Assembly (NCBI GenBank): GCA_000317655.1
Contig: CP003940.1
Span: forward strand, 2,923,547-2,987,546
Source of the DNA: Cyanobacterium stanieri PCC 7202
GTDB lineage: Bacteria; Cyanobacteriota; Cyanobacteriia; Cyanobacteriales; Cyanobacteriaceae
DNA: 64,000 nt
Direction: 5' to 3'
The notes under the pieces were generated by a model. That model saw nothing but the letters and a program-made list of their open reading frames with translations, was not told the DNA's origin and made no database searches. Shown piece by piece: positions 17,995-27,102 of this stretch. The position numbers and the translations under genes are program-made. Within the stretch, counting starts at the first letter, position 1, and each line of letters starts with the position of its first letter.

Positions 17995-18729
17995 ATGGTT
18001 ATGGTCGAACAAAGTAGTCTTTATCGCACCCTAGAATGTCGTCCTGATACTTATTATGGTTGGTATCATCAAGGAAATAAGTTGCGATCGCAAAATAACC
18101 TTATGGATGCCTTATTTAGTTATGAAAAAGCCTTAGAATATTATCCTGATGATTATTTTTGTTGGTATTACCATGGCAAAGTATTAGAAGAATTAGGAAA
18201 ATATGGTCAAGCAATTGATAGTTTTCGACAGGCTTGTAAAATTCAACCAGAAAACTATTGGGCTTGGTATAGTGCAGGTTATATATTACAAGAAAAAATA
18301 GGTAATAATCAGGAATCTATTGACTTTTTGAGGATTGCCCTAGAAAATAATCCCTCAGACTATTGGTGTACTTATCGTTTGGGCAAAGCCTATTTTTATC
18401 AAAAAAAGTACATAAAAGCCTTAGATTTTTTCCATCAAGCCTTAAAGATAAAGCCTGATGATTACTGGAGTTATTATCGTTGTGGACAATGTCGCCAAAA
18501 ATTAAAGCAGTTAGATTTAGCTAAAAAAAACTATCTAAAAGCCCTACAAATTAAACCCCATGATTATTGGTCAATTGCTAGTTTAATCTCTATATTTTCA
18601 TCTCAAAATTTATTTAGAGATGTAATTAGCTATGGTCAACAATTAGACAAAACAGACAATATAGATTATGATATTGAGGCTAAAATATTATCTGCTCATT
18701 TAATTGTAGGTCAAAATAGTGAAAATTAG
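17995..18729 (+). CDS. Tetratricopeptide repeat protein
   Basis: The 244-residue protein consists of about six TPR units of 34-37 residues with an unusual aromatic signature: each begins with a variant of DDYWxWYxxG (PDTYYGWYHQG, PDDYFCWYYHG, PENYWAWYSAG, PSDYWCTYRLG, PDDYWSYYRCG). TPR arrays are protein-interaction scaffolds, and no catalytic domain is attached. The next gene, a lipoprotein, starts 11 bases before this stop, so the two are probably translationally coupled. A second start at 18001 is equally possible. Confidence 0.78.
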   Translation: MVMVEQSSLYRTLECRPDTYYGWYHQGNKLRSQNNLMDALFSYEKALEYYPDDYFCWYYHGKVLEELGKYGQAIDSFRQACKIQPENYWAWYSAGYILQEKIGNNQESIDFLRIALENNPSDYWCTYRLGKAYFYQKKYIKALDFFHQALKIKPDDYWSYYRCGQCRQKLKQLDLAKKNYLKALQIKPHDYWSIASLISIFSSQNLFRDVISYGQQLDKTDNIDYDIEAKILSAHLIVGQNSEN

Positions 18730-19117
18730 TTACTTTTTACTATCTTTATTAATCATTGGTTGTGCGGACAGTAAAACTTCTAGTTGTCGTCAGCTATTTA
18801 ATTTTACTTCGACGTTGCAAGAAACAATCACTAATTTGGATGATAATAATTTACAAGCCATTGCAGATACGGCTAACACTTTTGAATTAACCAGTCAGGC
18901 AATAGCTAATTATAATTTCGAGGATGCTAATTTAGGAAATAATGCCATACAACTATCTCAGATTTATCAAGCGTATGCTGATAACACTAGGGATTTTGTT
19001 GATGCTTATCAAATAAAAAATCAAGAGAAAGGCATTTTGTCTCAACAGAATTTGACTGATTTGTTTATACAACAGCGTCAACTTGTTGAGCAAATAAATA
19101 ACTATTGTAATCAATAG
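18719..19117 (+). CDS. Small lipoprotein coupled to the TPR gene
   Basis: The 132-residue protein starts with GTG inside the end of the TPR gene. Its signal peptide ends in LLIIGC, so the Cys near residue 15 should be lipidated. The mature part is helical, rich in Asn and Gln, with conserved-looking ANTFELTSQAIANYNFED. I recognise no family. The overlap suggests that the lipoprotein and the TPR protein act together, which is inference. Confidence 0.6.
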   Translation: MKISYFLLSLLIIGCADSKTSSCRQLFNFTSTLQETITNLDDNNLQAIADTANTFELTSQAIANYNFEDANLGNNAIQLSQIYQAYADNTRDFVDAYQIKNQEKGILSQQNLTDLFIQQRQLVEQINNYCNQ

Positions 19118-19129
19118 TTATAGTTAAAA

Positions 19130-20185
19130 CTATTGTTGTTTGCCAAAAATAGTAATCATATTTTCATATTTTTTGTATATCTCCACGGCAGGAATATCTT
19201 TAGTATATTCAGGGGGTAAATTATACTCTTGGGCTGGATATTTGAGACGATGATTTTCTATCATCGTATATAGATTAAACCATTCTTGCATGACGGCCAT
19301 TAAACGGAAAAACTGCTCTGCACTTTGTTCATGTTTTTTACTTAATCCTAAATATTGTAAAATGAGGGCATAATTTTCTAAGGTTTCTTTACTTTTTGGT
19401 AAACCAATAATGCGAGTTACTTGTACGAAAATCTCTTGATTTTTTCTTACCAAATCAATTACCGCACTGGTTTTTTTCAAATCTTTTGACTGGAGATAGT
19501 CCACCATATCCGAGAGTACTCTCAGAATGCTTAGGTCTTTAATATCGGATTTTTTAAATAAGTATAATAGTCTTAAACCTATGTCCTTTTCTGTGGCTAA
19601 TTTTTCTACTGATTCGGCATAATCATCAAGGGCATTTTGTCCTGCTTCACTTTTAATTGTAGCTCTGATTTCCTCTAATTTACTTCTTAATTTTTCTTTA
19701 AAAAGTACGGGAGAATATTGTTTTTTTGGAGGTGCTTTTTTTTGAGCTATCAAAATTCCATTTTCTTCTTCCTCGGTTTTGACTTCTGCAAATTCTTCCG
19801 TTAGTATTTGCAATACATAGTCATAGTATTCCTGTTGTTTTGAACTACGATAACGTAACTCTGTCTGTTCAATTTTTAAAAATATCGACTGAGCGGCGAT
19901 CGCAACTCGTAGTAATTCTGCACTATTTTCTAAACCCTGATATTGGTCAATATTACGGGCAAAAGAAGCACGAATATCTAAAAAGAATTTGAAATCAGAC
20001 TGAGTAAATGATTCGCTATTTAAAGTTTTGGCAATAGAGCTTAAAATTTTAATCTCTGAGAACAATTGATTATGGGCAATGACTGAACTTTCGGGAACAT
20101 TTTGTTTAATGGATGAATCAGAAGAAGTATTGTCATCAGCACTAAATATATCCTGAGTTAAAATAGCTTTGATTTTCTTAAACAT
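19130..20185 (-). CDS. Conserved hypothetical helical protein
   Basis: The 351-residue protein has no signal peptide or membrane span and is predominantly helical with many Lys and Glu. A low-complexity linker (EVKTEEEENGILIAQKKAPPKKQ, near 132-154) separates an N-terminal helical domain from a C-terminal one. I recognise no family or catalytic motif. It converges with the lipoprotein gene across 12 bases. Confidence 0.5.
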   Translation of the reverse strand: MFKKIKAILTQDIFSADDNTSSDSSIKQNVPESSVIAHNQLFSEIKILSSIAKTLNSESFTQSDFKFFLDIRASFARNIDQYQGLENSAELLRVAIAAQSIFLKIEQTELRYRSSKQQEYYDYVLQILTEEFAEVKTEEEENGILIAQKKAPPKKQYSPVLFKEKLRSKLEEIRATIKSEAGQNALDDYAESVEKLATEKDIGLRLLYLFKKSDIKDLSILRVLSDMVDYLQSKDLKKTSAVIDLVRKNQEIFVQVTRIIGLPKSKETLENYALILQYLGLSKKHEQSAEQFFRLMAVMQEWFNLYTMIENHRLKYPAQEYNLPPEYTKDIPAVEIYKKYENMITIFGKQQ

Positions 20186-20520
20186 TATTTATGAAAGACC
20201 TTAGTATAACAATTTTATTGGTAATTATATGGTAACTAAATCCAAAATTTTAATAGTGAGCTTTTTTACATTACTTAACCGATATATCTTTCTCTATATA
20301 AAATTATAGAGTTTTGTGATGTTCAATTAAGGATTATGTTTTAAGCACCTTAATCTTGTTCTCTATAATAACTTTTTTTACTGAATATGCTTCAATAAAA
20401 ACAAGAATAATAAGAATATTGATTTATATATAGATAGTAAAAATCCCTTTTAATAATTAACTATTTTTTATGTTAAAGTAATATAAATATTTTTTAGAAA
20501 AACAATTTTATAAAGTAGTT
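20186..20520. other. AT-rich divergent intergenic region
   Basis: These 335 bases separate the divergent 19130 gene and the permease gene. The sequence is very AT-rich with several possible -10 boxes. I see no frame, repeat or stable hairpin. Confidence 0.4.
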
Positions 20521-21378
20521 ATGATTGTACAAAATAAAAACTTTATTTTTTCACCCAGCATTAATAATATTTTATTGTTAGCTGGATTATTGATCACTTT
20601 ATTTTTTATCATTCTTGCCTTTAGTGCCTCTTTTTTAGAAAGTCAAAGTTTAATTCAAAATCCCTTAGAATCTCTTGCCAACCCCATTCATCATCCCCCC
20701 AGTCAAGAATATTGGTGGGGTACAACAGGGCAAGGTTATGATGTATTTTCCAGAACTATTTTTGGTACCCAAGCCGCTTTTAAGGTCGTAATTTTAGCCA
20801 CAGGATTAAGTTTAATAATGGGTGTACCTCTAGGTTTAATTAGTGGTTATTTTGGGGGAAAACTTGATAAGTTTTTACTATTTTTAATGGATACTATCTA
20901 TACCCTACCCGGTTTATTATTATCTGTTACCCTTGCTTTTGTGGTGGGGCGAGGAATTTTTAATGCGGCCCTTGCTTTATCAATTTCCTATATTCCCCAA
21001 TACTATCGGGTGGTACGTAACCATACTACCAGTGTCAAAACTGAGTTATTTATTGAGGCGGCGAGGGCTATGGGGGCAACTCCTCAAAGGATTTTGACAC
21101 AACATTTATTTTTTAATGTGGTGCAAAATGTACCTGTTTTATTTACTCTCAATGCGGCGGATGCCATTTTAATTTTAGGGGGGTTGGGTTTTTTGGGTCT
21201 AGGACTACCTGAAAATGTGCCAGAATGGGGATATGACCTCAGATTGGCTTTGGATGGTTTATCTACGGGGATTTGGTGGACTGCTTTGTTTCCCGGTTTG
21301 GCAATGACTGCTATGGTAACTGGTTTATCTTTATTAGGAGAGGGATTAACTGAATTTTTTACGCCTCGTATTCGTTAA
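20521..21378 (+). CDS. ABC transporter permease, DppC/OppC type
   Basis: The 285-residue inner-membrane protein has about six membrane spans. It carries the EAA loop EAARAMGATPQRILTQHLFFNV that contacts the ATPase, and the DppC-type N-terminal segment ending in HPPSQEYWWGTTGQGYDVFSR. It belongs to the peptide/nickel family of importers. No binding protein, second permease or ATPase is adjacent, so this is an orphan subunit. Substrate is unknown. Confidence 0.82.
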   Translation: MIVQNKNFIFSPSINNILLLAGLLITLFFIILAFSASFLESQSLIQNPLESLANPIHHPPSQEYWWGTTGQGYDVFSRTIFGTQAAFKVVILATGLSLIMGVPLGLISGYFGGKLDKFLLFLMDTIYTLPGLLLSVTLAFVVGRGIFNAALALSISYIPQYYRVVRNHTTSVKTELFIEAARAMGATPQRILTQHLFFNVVQNVPVLFTLNAADAILILGGLGFLGLGLPENVPEWGYDLRLALDGLSTGIWWTALFPGLAMTAMVTGLSLLGEGLTEFFTPRIR

Positions 21379-21405
21379 ATTAATTGTTCAATTATTGAGG
21401 TTTTC

Positions 21406-22875
21406 ATGAGAAGTAAGCACAATTATAATCGTCGCCCCCAAAAAAGAAAGCAAAGAAGACGTAAGAAAAAGAGTCGTTTTTTTCCTTTATTAATTTTAAT
21501 TGGTTTTCTCCTTTTTAATCATTATGGAAATCCCCAGTGGCGATCGCACTTTGAAGATAAATTGACCTACGAAAATGTAGTTAGTTTTATTAATAGTTTT
21601 AATTTCAGAATTACCTCTCTCAAATCATTAACCCAAGAATTTATTACCGAGTTTAATGAACCTATTGTAATAGGTGATGTTAGTAGTATTAATAAAAATA
21701 AGTTTTCTGAAATAGATAATAGAGCTTTAGCCGTACAATATGCTGGTAATTCAGCATCAGAATTAGCCAATATATTGAGTCAATATGCAACCACAGATTT
21801 AGAAAAAGCACGGTTAATTTATACTTGGATTACCCATAATATTGCCTATGATGTGGTAGCTCTCAACACTTTTATGAATTATAATATTTACCCTGATGTG
21901 AGTGTTAGAAGTGTGTTAAATACCCGTGAAACAATCTGCTCTGGATATGCCAATTTATATCAACAATTAGCCCAAAATATGGGTTTAAGATCAGTTATTG
22001 TGATTGGTTATGCCAAAGGAGTTGATTATGCTGTGGGCAATGATAACAATGTAAATCATGCTTGGAATGGGGTGCAAATTGATGGCAAATGGTACTTATT
22101 AGATCCTACCTGGGGAGCTGGTACTATTAATAATGATAGTTTTGAGAAAAGATTTAATGATTTTTATTTTGCAACGGCTCCTCAACATTTTATATATACC
22201 CATTTTCCTGAAAATAATAAATGGCAGTTGTTAGAAACTCCTTACACTAGAGATATTTTTGATAATTTACCTATGGTTTCTCATCATTTTTTTAGAAATA
22301 ATTTTGAGTTAGTAAGTCATAAAAATAAGGAAATTTTTGCTGATAATATTGTTAATATAACTCTCAAAGCTCCTCAAAATATAGTGGCGATCGCCTCTTT
22401 AAAACATGATGATCAAGAAGTAGAAGGACAGCATACTTTTGTCCAAAGACAAGGAGAATTTGTGAACATAAAAGTCTCATTCCCTGCCAGAAAAAATTAT
22501 CAATTAAAAATTTTTGGTAGCCAACCAAATCAAGAAAATAACTATCCTTTTATTCTTGGATATGACATTAATGTTAACCGTCAAATAAATCAACAATTTC
22601 CTTTTACTTTTAGTCACTTTTCCCAAAATAATGGGTTTTTAGAATCCCCTTTCAACAATCAACTAAATCCCCATCAAAATAACTACTTTAAATTAAGAGT
22701 TGATAATGCCACCGATGTTCGGGTTTTTGATAAAGCCTCCAATAACTGGACGACTTTAACTCGTTATGGCAACCTTTTCACAGGCAATGTGGAGGTTTCT
22801 CGGGGTGAAGTAATTGTGTATGCTCGTTTTCCGGGCGATCGCAACTTTTGGGGTTTATTACGCTACAACAATTAA
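21406..22875 (+). CDS. Transglutaminase-like superfamily protein with N-terminal anchor
   Basis: The 489-residue protein has a basic N-terminus (RRPQKRKQRRRKKKSR) and one membrane span (residues 25-40), placing the rest outside the cytoplasm. The transglutaminase-like core holds the Cys-His-Asp triad: RETICSGYANLYQQL (Cys near 178), NVNHAWNGVQIDG (His near 224) and WYLLDPTWGAG (Asp near 239). It resembles the extracytoplasmic peptidase/cyclase type with KyrA-like C-terminal beta domains. Substrate is unknown. It follows the permease by 27 bases on the same strand. Confidence 0.75.
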   Translation: MRSKHNYNRRPQKRKQRRRKKKSRFFPLLILIGFLLFNHYGNPQWRSHFEDKLTYENVVSFINSFNFRITSLKSLTQEFITEFNEPIVIGDVSSINKNKFSEIDNRALAVQYAGNSASELANILSQYATTDLEKARLIYTWITHNIAYDVVALNTFMNYNIYPDVSVRSVLNTRETICSGYANLYQQLAQNMGLRSVIVIGYAKGVDYAVGNDNNVNHAWNGVQIDGKWYLLDPTWGAGTINNDSFEKRFNDFYFATAPQHFIYTHFPENNKWQLLETPYTRDIFDNLPMVSHHFFRNNFELVSHKNKEIFADNIVNITLKAPQNIVAIASLKHDDQEVEGQHTFVQRQGEFVNIKVSFPARKNYQLKIFGSQPNQENNYPFILGYDINVNRQINQQFPFTFSHFSQNNGFLESPFNNQLNPHQNNYFKLRVDNATDVRVFDKASNNWTTLTRYGNLFTGNVEVSRGEVIVYARFPGDRNFWGLLRYNN

Positions 22876-22972
22876 TGCTAACCCCCGTTTGGGAAAATAG
22901 TTGCCAGTATGGTCAGGTTACAGGTCACAAGTAGTTGCAACTAGATTGCAATTAGGTTACCCTATTTACATA

Positions 22973-22991
22973 ACTAATGATACTAATTATC
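22973..22991. promoter_or_regulatory. Fur box upstream of isiB
   Basis: ACTAATGATACTAATTATC matches the 19-base Fur consensus GATAATGATAATCATTATC at 15 positions. It ends 44 bases before the flavodoxin start, a normal location for iron-dependent repression. Confidence 0.75.
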
Positions 22992-23035
22992 AATAGTTGA
23001 TGAGTGTAATTAATAAAATCAAGTAATCACAAATT

Positions 23036-23548
23036 ATGGCAAAAATAGGCTTATTTTACGGAACTCAAACAGGAAATACTGAAACTATCGCCGAATCCAT
23101 CCAAGAAGCCCTTGGAGGAGATAGCGTAGTTGATTTACATGACGTTGCCGACATTGAAGTTGACGAACTGGCGAACTACGACTGTCTCATTATTGGTTGT
23201 CCTACTTGGAATGTAGGAGAATTACAAAGTGATTGGGAAGGATTATACGAAGACCTTGACGAAGTAAACTTCCAAGGCAAAAAAGTAGCCTATTTTGGAG
23301 CAGGAGATCAAATCGGCTATGCAGACAACTTTCAAGATGCCATGGGTATCTTAGAAGAAAAAATCAGCCAACAAGGTGGACAAACCATCGGTTATTGGTC
23401 CGCTGATGGCTATGATTTTAACGAATCCAAAGCCTTTAGGGATGGTAAATTTGTTGGTTTAGCCATTGATGAAGATAATCAATCCGACTTAACCGAATCT
23501 AGGATTCAATCTTGGGCCGCCCAAATCAAACAAGAATTTGGTCTCTAA
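23036..23548 (+). CDS. isiB: Flavodoxin, iron-stress inducible
   Basis: The 170-residue long-chain flavodoxin replaces ferredoxin as photosystem I acceptor under iron limitation. The FMN phosphate loop is YGTQTGNTETIAE (residues 8-20). The isoalloxazine loops are CPTWNVGELQSDWEGLY and FGAGDQIGYADNFQDA. A near-consensus Fur box lies in the promoter. isiA follows 152 bp downstream on the same strand, so flavodoxin comes first, unlike the usual isiA-isiB order. Confidence 0.95.
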   Translation: MAKIGLFYGTQTGNTETIAESIQEALGGDSVVDLHDVADIEVDELANYDCLIIGCPTWNVGELQSDWEGLYEDLDEVNFQGKKVAYFGAGDQIGYADNFQDAMGILEEKISQQGGQTIGYWSADGYDFNESKAFRDGKFVGLAIDEDNQSDLTESRIQSWAAQIKQEFGL

Positions 23549-23561
23549 TCCTTGATTTATA

Positions 23562-23582
23562 AGGCAGAACAGGGTTCTGCCT
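23562..23582 (+). terminator. Hairpin between isiB and isiA
   Basis: AGGCAGAAC and GTTCTGCCT form a perfect nine-base stem with loop AGG, 13 bases after the isiB stop. No T run follows, so it is more likely an attenuator or RNA-processing/stability hairpin than a full terminator. Confidence 0.5.
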
Positions 23583-23700
23583 AAACTTATTAACAAAACT
23601 TTACAAGAAATTTATTGCATATTTCTAGCAACTACGTTAATTTATGAATACGCTTATTGAACAAAATTTTTAATAAGTATCGTTTAAAAACTGATTATCT

Positions 23701-24729
23701 ATGCAAACTTACGACAACCCAAACGTAAAATATGACTGGTGGGCAGGAAATGCCCGATTTGCCAATCTCAGCGGTTCATTCATTGCCGCCCATGTGGGAC
23801 AAGCGGCTCTCACTGCCTTTTGGGCAGGAGCTTTCACCCTATTTGAAATCTCCCGATTTGATCCTAGTTTGCCCATGGGTGAACAGGGTTTAATCCTCTT
23901 ACCTCACCTAGCAACTCTTGGCTGGGGAGTGGGAGAAGGAGGAGCAGTGATTGACACCTATCCTTATTTTGTGATTGGTACAATTCACCTTATTTCCTCC
24001 GCTTTTTTGGGTGCAGGAGCCTTATTTCATACCCTAAAAGCCCCTGATGATCTCAAGAAAGCTGAAGGACAAGCCAAAAAATTTCACTTTGACTGGGATG
24101 ATCCTGCTAAATTAGGATTAATTCTCGGACATCATCTTCTTTTCCTTGGTTTTGGAGCTTTACTCTTAGCAGGAAAAGCCATGTACTGGGGAGGACTATA
24201 TGATGCCACCACCCAAACTGTTAGGTTAGTAACTAACCCCACCCTTGATGTCATGACCATCTATGGTTATCAAACCCACTTTGCTAGTATTTCTAGCCTA
24301 GAAGATCTTGTGGGAGGTCATATATATGTGGGTATTATGCTAATTGGTGGGGGAGTGTGGCATATCCTTGTACCTCCCCTCAAATGGGCAAGAAAAGTAT
24401 TAATCTTTTCTGGAGAAGCAATCCTTTCCTACTCCTTGGGAGGAATTGCCCTTGCCGGGTTTGTGGCGGCATATTTCTGTGCAGTCAATACCCTTGCCTA
24501 CCCCGTAGAGTTTTACGGTCCAGTATTAGAGGTTAAATTGGGAATAGTACCTTATTTTGCTGATACCGTTAACTTACCCTACGGTGAAAATACATCCCGT
24601 GCATGGTTAGCAAATGCTCATTTTTTCCTTGCCTTCTTCTTCTTACAAGGACATTTATGGCACGCCATCAGAGCTTTAGGATTTGATTTCCGCCGAGTTG
24701 AAAAAGCCTTTGAGTCTCTGGAAGCCTAA
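23701..24729 (+). CDS. isiA: Iron-stress chlorophyll-binding protein IsiA (CP43')
   Basis: IsiA is a six-helix chlorophyll a antenna protein that forms rings around photosystem I and dissipates energy in iron starvation. The 342-residue length, the start [20 protein letters not shown] and the absence of the large lumenal loop of PsbC identify IsiA rather than CP43. Repeated histidine ligands occur in [31 protein letters not shown] and [13 protein letters not shown]. An antisense RNA (IsrR) is known within isiA in Synechocystis; I cannot confirm one here. A terminator follows 127 bases downstream. Confidence 0.95.
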   Translation: MQTYDNPNVKYDWWAGNARFANLSGSFIAAHVGQAALTAFWAGAFTLFEISRFDPSLPMGEQGLILLPHLATLGWGVGEGGAVIDTYPYFVIGTIHLISSAFLGAGALFHTLKAPDDLKKAEGQAKKFHFDWDDPAKLGLILGHHLLFLGFGALLLAGKAMYWGGLYDATTQTVRLVTNPTLDVMTIYGYQTHFASISSLEDLVGGHIYVGIMLIGGGVWHILVPPLKWARKVLIFSGEAILSYSLGGIALAGFVAAYFCAVNTLAYPVEFYGPVLEVKLGIVPYFADTVNLPYGENTSRAWLANAHFFLAFFFLQGHLWHAIRALGFDFRRVEKAFESLEA

Positions 24730-24856
24730 AAAAAGAATGGTGAGATAGGAGGCTACTACATTAGACAAATACTTAACCTTCTCTCACCACCACTGCGTTA
24801 CGGACAAAATTGGGAAATTGTCCATAGCTTATTAATGATTCTCTTTTTATCTTAAC

Positions 24857-24899
24857 AGAAGAAAGTTGTAACCGTTATTGTTACTCTTTCTTCTTTTTT
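24857..24899 (+). terminator. Terminator after isiA
   Basis: AGAAGAAAG and CTTTCTTCT form a nine-base stem, with GTAAC/GTTAC extending it in the loop, followed by TTTTTT. Confidence 0.7.
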
Positions 24900-24904
24900 A
24901 TGGA

Positions 24905-25573
24905 TTATCTTTTACGCGCCAGAGTTAAACCATCTCCAATGGGAATCAAACTAAGATCAATACGACTATCTCCCTTTAGAAACTTATTAAACTCTCTAAT
25001 CTTATTAGTTCTTTTGTCATCAACCGTTGCATCAACCACCCGACCATACCAAAGAACATTATCGATCGCAATTAGCCCACCTCGACGTACCAACCACAAA
25101 CACTTTTCATAATAATCAAGATAATTACTCTTATCCGCATCAATAAAACAAAAATCAAAAGTCTCCTCCTGCCCTTCTTCTATCAAACGATCAAGAGTAT
25201 CCAAGGCAGGAGCCAAAAAAAGCTCAATTTTATCCTCTATTCCAGCCTTACGCCAGTACTTTCTGGCGATATTTGTATCATTTTTGCTAATATCACAACC
25301 CACCAATACACCATCATCAGGCAAGGATAAAGCCATAACCGTTGAACTATAGCCCGTAAATACCCCGATCTCCAATACCCTTTGGGCACCCATCAACTTC
25401 AACAACAAAGCCATGAATTGACCTTGTTCGGGAGAAATCTGCATCCTACCCACAGGATGACTTTTCATCTCCTCCCGTAATTCTACTAAGACAGGATGTT
25501 CCCTCAAAGATACAGACAACAAATAATTATATAATTCAGGACTCAAATTGATAGTTTGATCGCTCATATCCAC
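24905..25573 (-). CDS. Cation-dependent class I O-methyltransferase
   Basis: The 222-residue enzyme belongs to the caffeoyl-CoA/catechol O-methyltransferase family. The SAM site is VLEIGVFTGYSSTVMAL (near residue 68) and VGCDIS. The metal-binding and catalytic aspartates lie in DFCFIDADKSNYLDYY, and the second metal site in IAIDNVLWYGRV. Cyanobacterial relatives methylate o-diphenols. The physiological substrate is not known. It converges on isiA and shares the intergenic terminator region. Confidence 0.88.
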   Translation of the reverse strand: MDMSDQTINLSPELYNYLLSVSLREHPVLVELREEMKSHPVGRMQISPEQGQFMALLLKLMGAQRVLEIGVFTGYSSTVMALSLPDDGVLVGCDISKNDTNIARKYWRKAGIEDKIELFLAPALDTLDRLIEEGQEETFDFCFIDADKSNYLDYYEKCLWLVRRGGLIAIDNVLWYGRVVDATVDDKRTNKIREFNKFLKGDSRIDLSLIPIGDGLTLARKR

Positions 25574-25641
25574 TGAGATTTGATGAAAAGGTGCTTTAGT
25601 TATTGAATCTGTGAAAATGCCACCGATGGCAAATCCATCAC

Positions 25642-25956
25642 TTAATCAATATCAAAATTGCCCACCACCAAAGCACAAAAAGCAAAAGCCAACACTAAAG
25701 GCATAGGAGAATTTGATACATAGCTAAATACAAAAGCCAAAAAACTAACTATCAAAGTTGCTCCTACCCAGATTTTTTCCTCATCAGAAAAACCCTTTTG
25801 TGCCTTAATATCTAATAATATCTCCCTAGGAATCGGTAAAGGCATCACTCCATTAGGAGGAAAAGCCCAGTAGTCTCGGCGATTTAAAAATAAGTCAGTC
25901 CAACCATTTTCATTACACCATTCTCTTATCCATTCTTCTGAAAAATGTTTGATCAT
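25642..25956 (-). CDS. Small conserved membrane protein
   Basis: The 104-residue protein has an N-terminal soluble part (HFSEEWIREWCNENGWTDLFL, then PPNGVMPLPIP) and two adjacent C-terminal membrane helices (about 62-80 and 83-98). It resembles widely conserved cyanobacterial proteins without an assigned function. It is upstream of the methyltransferase on the same strand, 68 bp away. Confidence 0.6.
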   Translation of the reverse strand: MIKHFSEEWIREWCNENGWTDLFLNRRDYWAFPPNGVMPLPIPREILLDIKAQKGFSDEEKIWVGATLIVSFLAFVFSYVSNSPMPLVLAFAFCALVVGNFDID

Positions 25957-26283
25957 TTTTAATCGTCTTAGTTCACTCTTTATCTAAATTATCAAAACTT
26001 TTTTGCCAAAAACAAGTTTGTTTATTAAATGTAATATTTCTCTTTTTTTGGGTAAAAATACTTATCTATTTAGTACACTTTTTCCCACAATTACTAACTA
26101 TAAAAAATAAAAAAAATATAAAATATTGATGAACTATAAAACAAACACTGTCGTAATGCATCGTTAATTAAATCAATGGCAAAAAGGGATAGTTATGGAA
26201 GCAGATTATTTTGTTCCAATGAGTTCATGGTTAAGATTGCTATAATAATGGTCATCCGATGAAGCAACAATCCATATAAAGTA
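25957..26283. other. Divergent AT-rich intergenic region
   Basis: These 327 bases lie between divergent genes. There is a poly-A/T stretch near 26098-26125 and a TATAAT at 26239-26244, a plausible -10 for the downstream gene. Nothing else stands out. Confidence 0.35.
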
Positions 26284-27063
26284 ATGATTAAAAAAAAGAA
26301 AAAACTTAAAACAATCTTAAACTTTTCTCTCCTCTTTATTTTTAGCTTTTATTTTTCCCTACAAAGACTTAATCCTGTCACAGCACAAAACAATCTCAAC
26401 ACAGAAATAATAGAATTAATCACAAGAATAGATAGCGCCAGTAATAATAGAGACATAGACACCCTCAGAGAATATATATCCCCTCAGTTTAGTAGTGAAG
26501 ATGGTTTAAATAATGAAAGTTTTTTGAGTACCCTAGAACAACTTTGGACTAACTATCCCAATTTACGATACAGTACCACCATCAATTCCAGCGAACAAAA
26601 TCAACAAAGGTTAATGGTCAATACTACCACCACCATCGAGGGCAGTAGACAAGAAAATGGCGAAACCGTCAATATGGTTTCTGAAATTACTGCCCGTCAA
26701 ACCTTTGAAAATCAACAACTAATTGCCCAAGAAATTTTGACCGAAAAAACCCGTGTTACGACCGGGGAAAATCCTCCTCAAATCACTTTTAGATTGCCCC
26801 AAACTGCTAGGGCGGGTCAAGTTTTTGATTTTGATGCTATTGTAGAGGACCCTATTGGTAATAGTTTAATTTTGGGAGGAGTGAAAGAAGAGGCGGTAAA
26901 TCCTTCCTCATTGGCTAACCCTCAACCCATGGAATTAGATGCTTTATCTGCAGGAGGAATTTTTAAACGAGTTACCATCAGTGAGGGAGATCATTGGTAT
27001 TCGGCAGTATTTATCCGTGATGATGGTACTACTATGATTACCCAAAGGGTGAGAGTTGAATAA
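26284..27063 (+). CDS. Exported conserved hypothetical protein
   Basis: The 259-residue protein has a basic N-terminus, a hydrophobic signal segment (residues 11-26) and a plausible cleavage after VTA. Residues 38-150 look like a SnoaL/NTF2-like fold: a helix with LITRIDSASNNRDIDTLREYISPQF, then alternating strands. The last 85 residues look beta-rich (FRLPQTARAGQVFDFDAIVEDPIGNSLI). No catalytic residues are evident. The family assignment is tentative. Confidence 0.55.
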   Translation: MIKKKKKLKTILNFSLLFIFSFYFSLQRLNPVTAQNNLNTEIIELITRIDSASNNRDIDTLREYISPQFSSEDGLNNESFLSTLEQLWTNYPNLRYSTTINSSEQNQQRLMVNTTTTIEGSRQENGETVNMVSEITARQTFENQQLIAQEILTEKTRVTTGENPPQITFRLPQTARAGQVFDFDAIVEDPIGNSLILGGVKEEAVNPSSLANPQPMELDALSAGGIFKRVTISEGDHWYSAVFIRDDGTTMITQRVRVE

Positions 27064-27076
27064 AATTATTTTTTAG

Positions 27077-27093
27077 GGTGGGCATTGCCCACC
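27077..27093. terminator. Short hairpin between convergent genes
   Basis: GGTGGGC and GCCCACC pair with an ATT loop between the convergent 26284 gene and sufB. A T-rich tract precedes it on the plus strand but none follows, so termination is uncertain. Confidence 0.4.
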
Positions 27094-27102
27094 ATCAAGG
27101 GT

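Noticed and set aside
24900-25112. Plus-strand frame within the O-methyltransferase gene
   Set aside because: It is antisense to the catalytic region of a well-supported enzyme.
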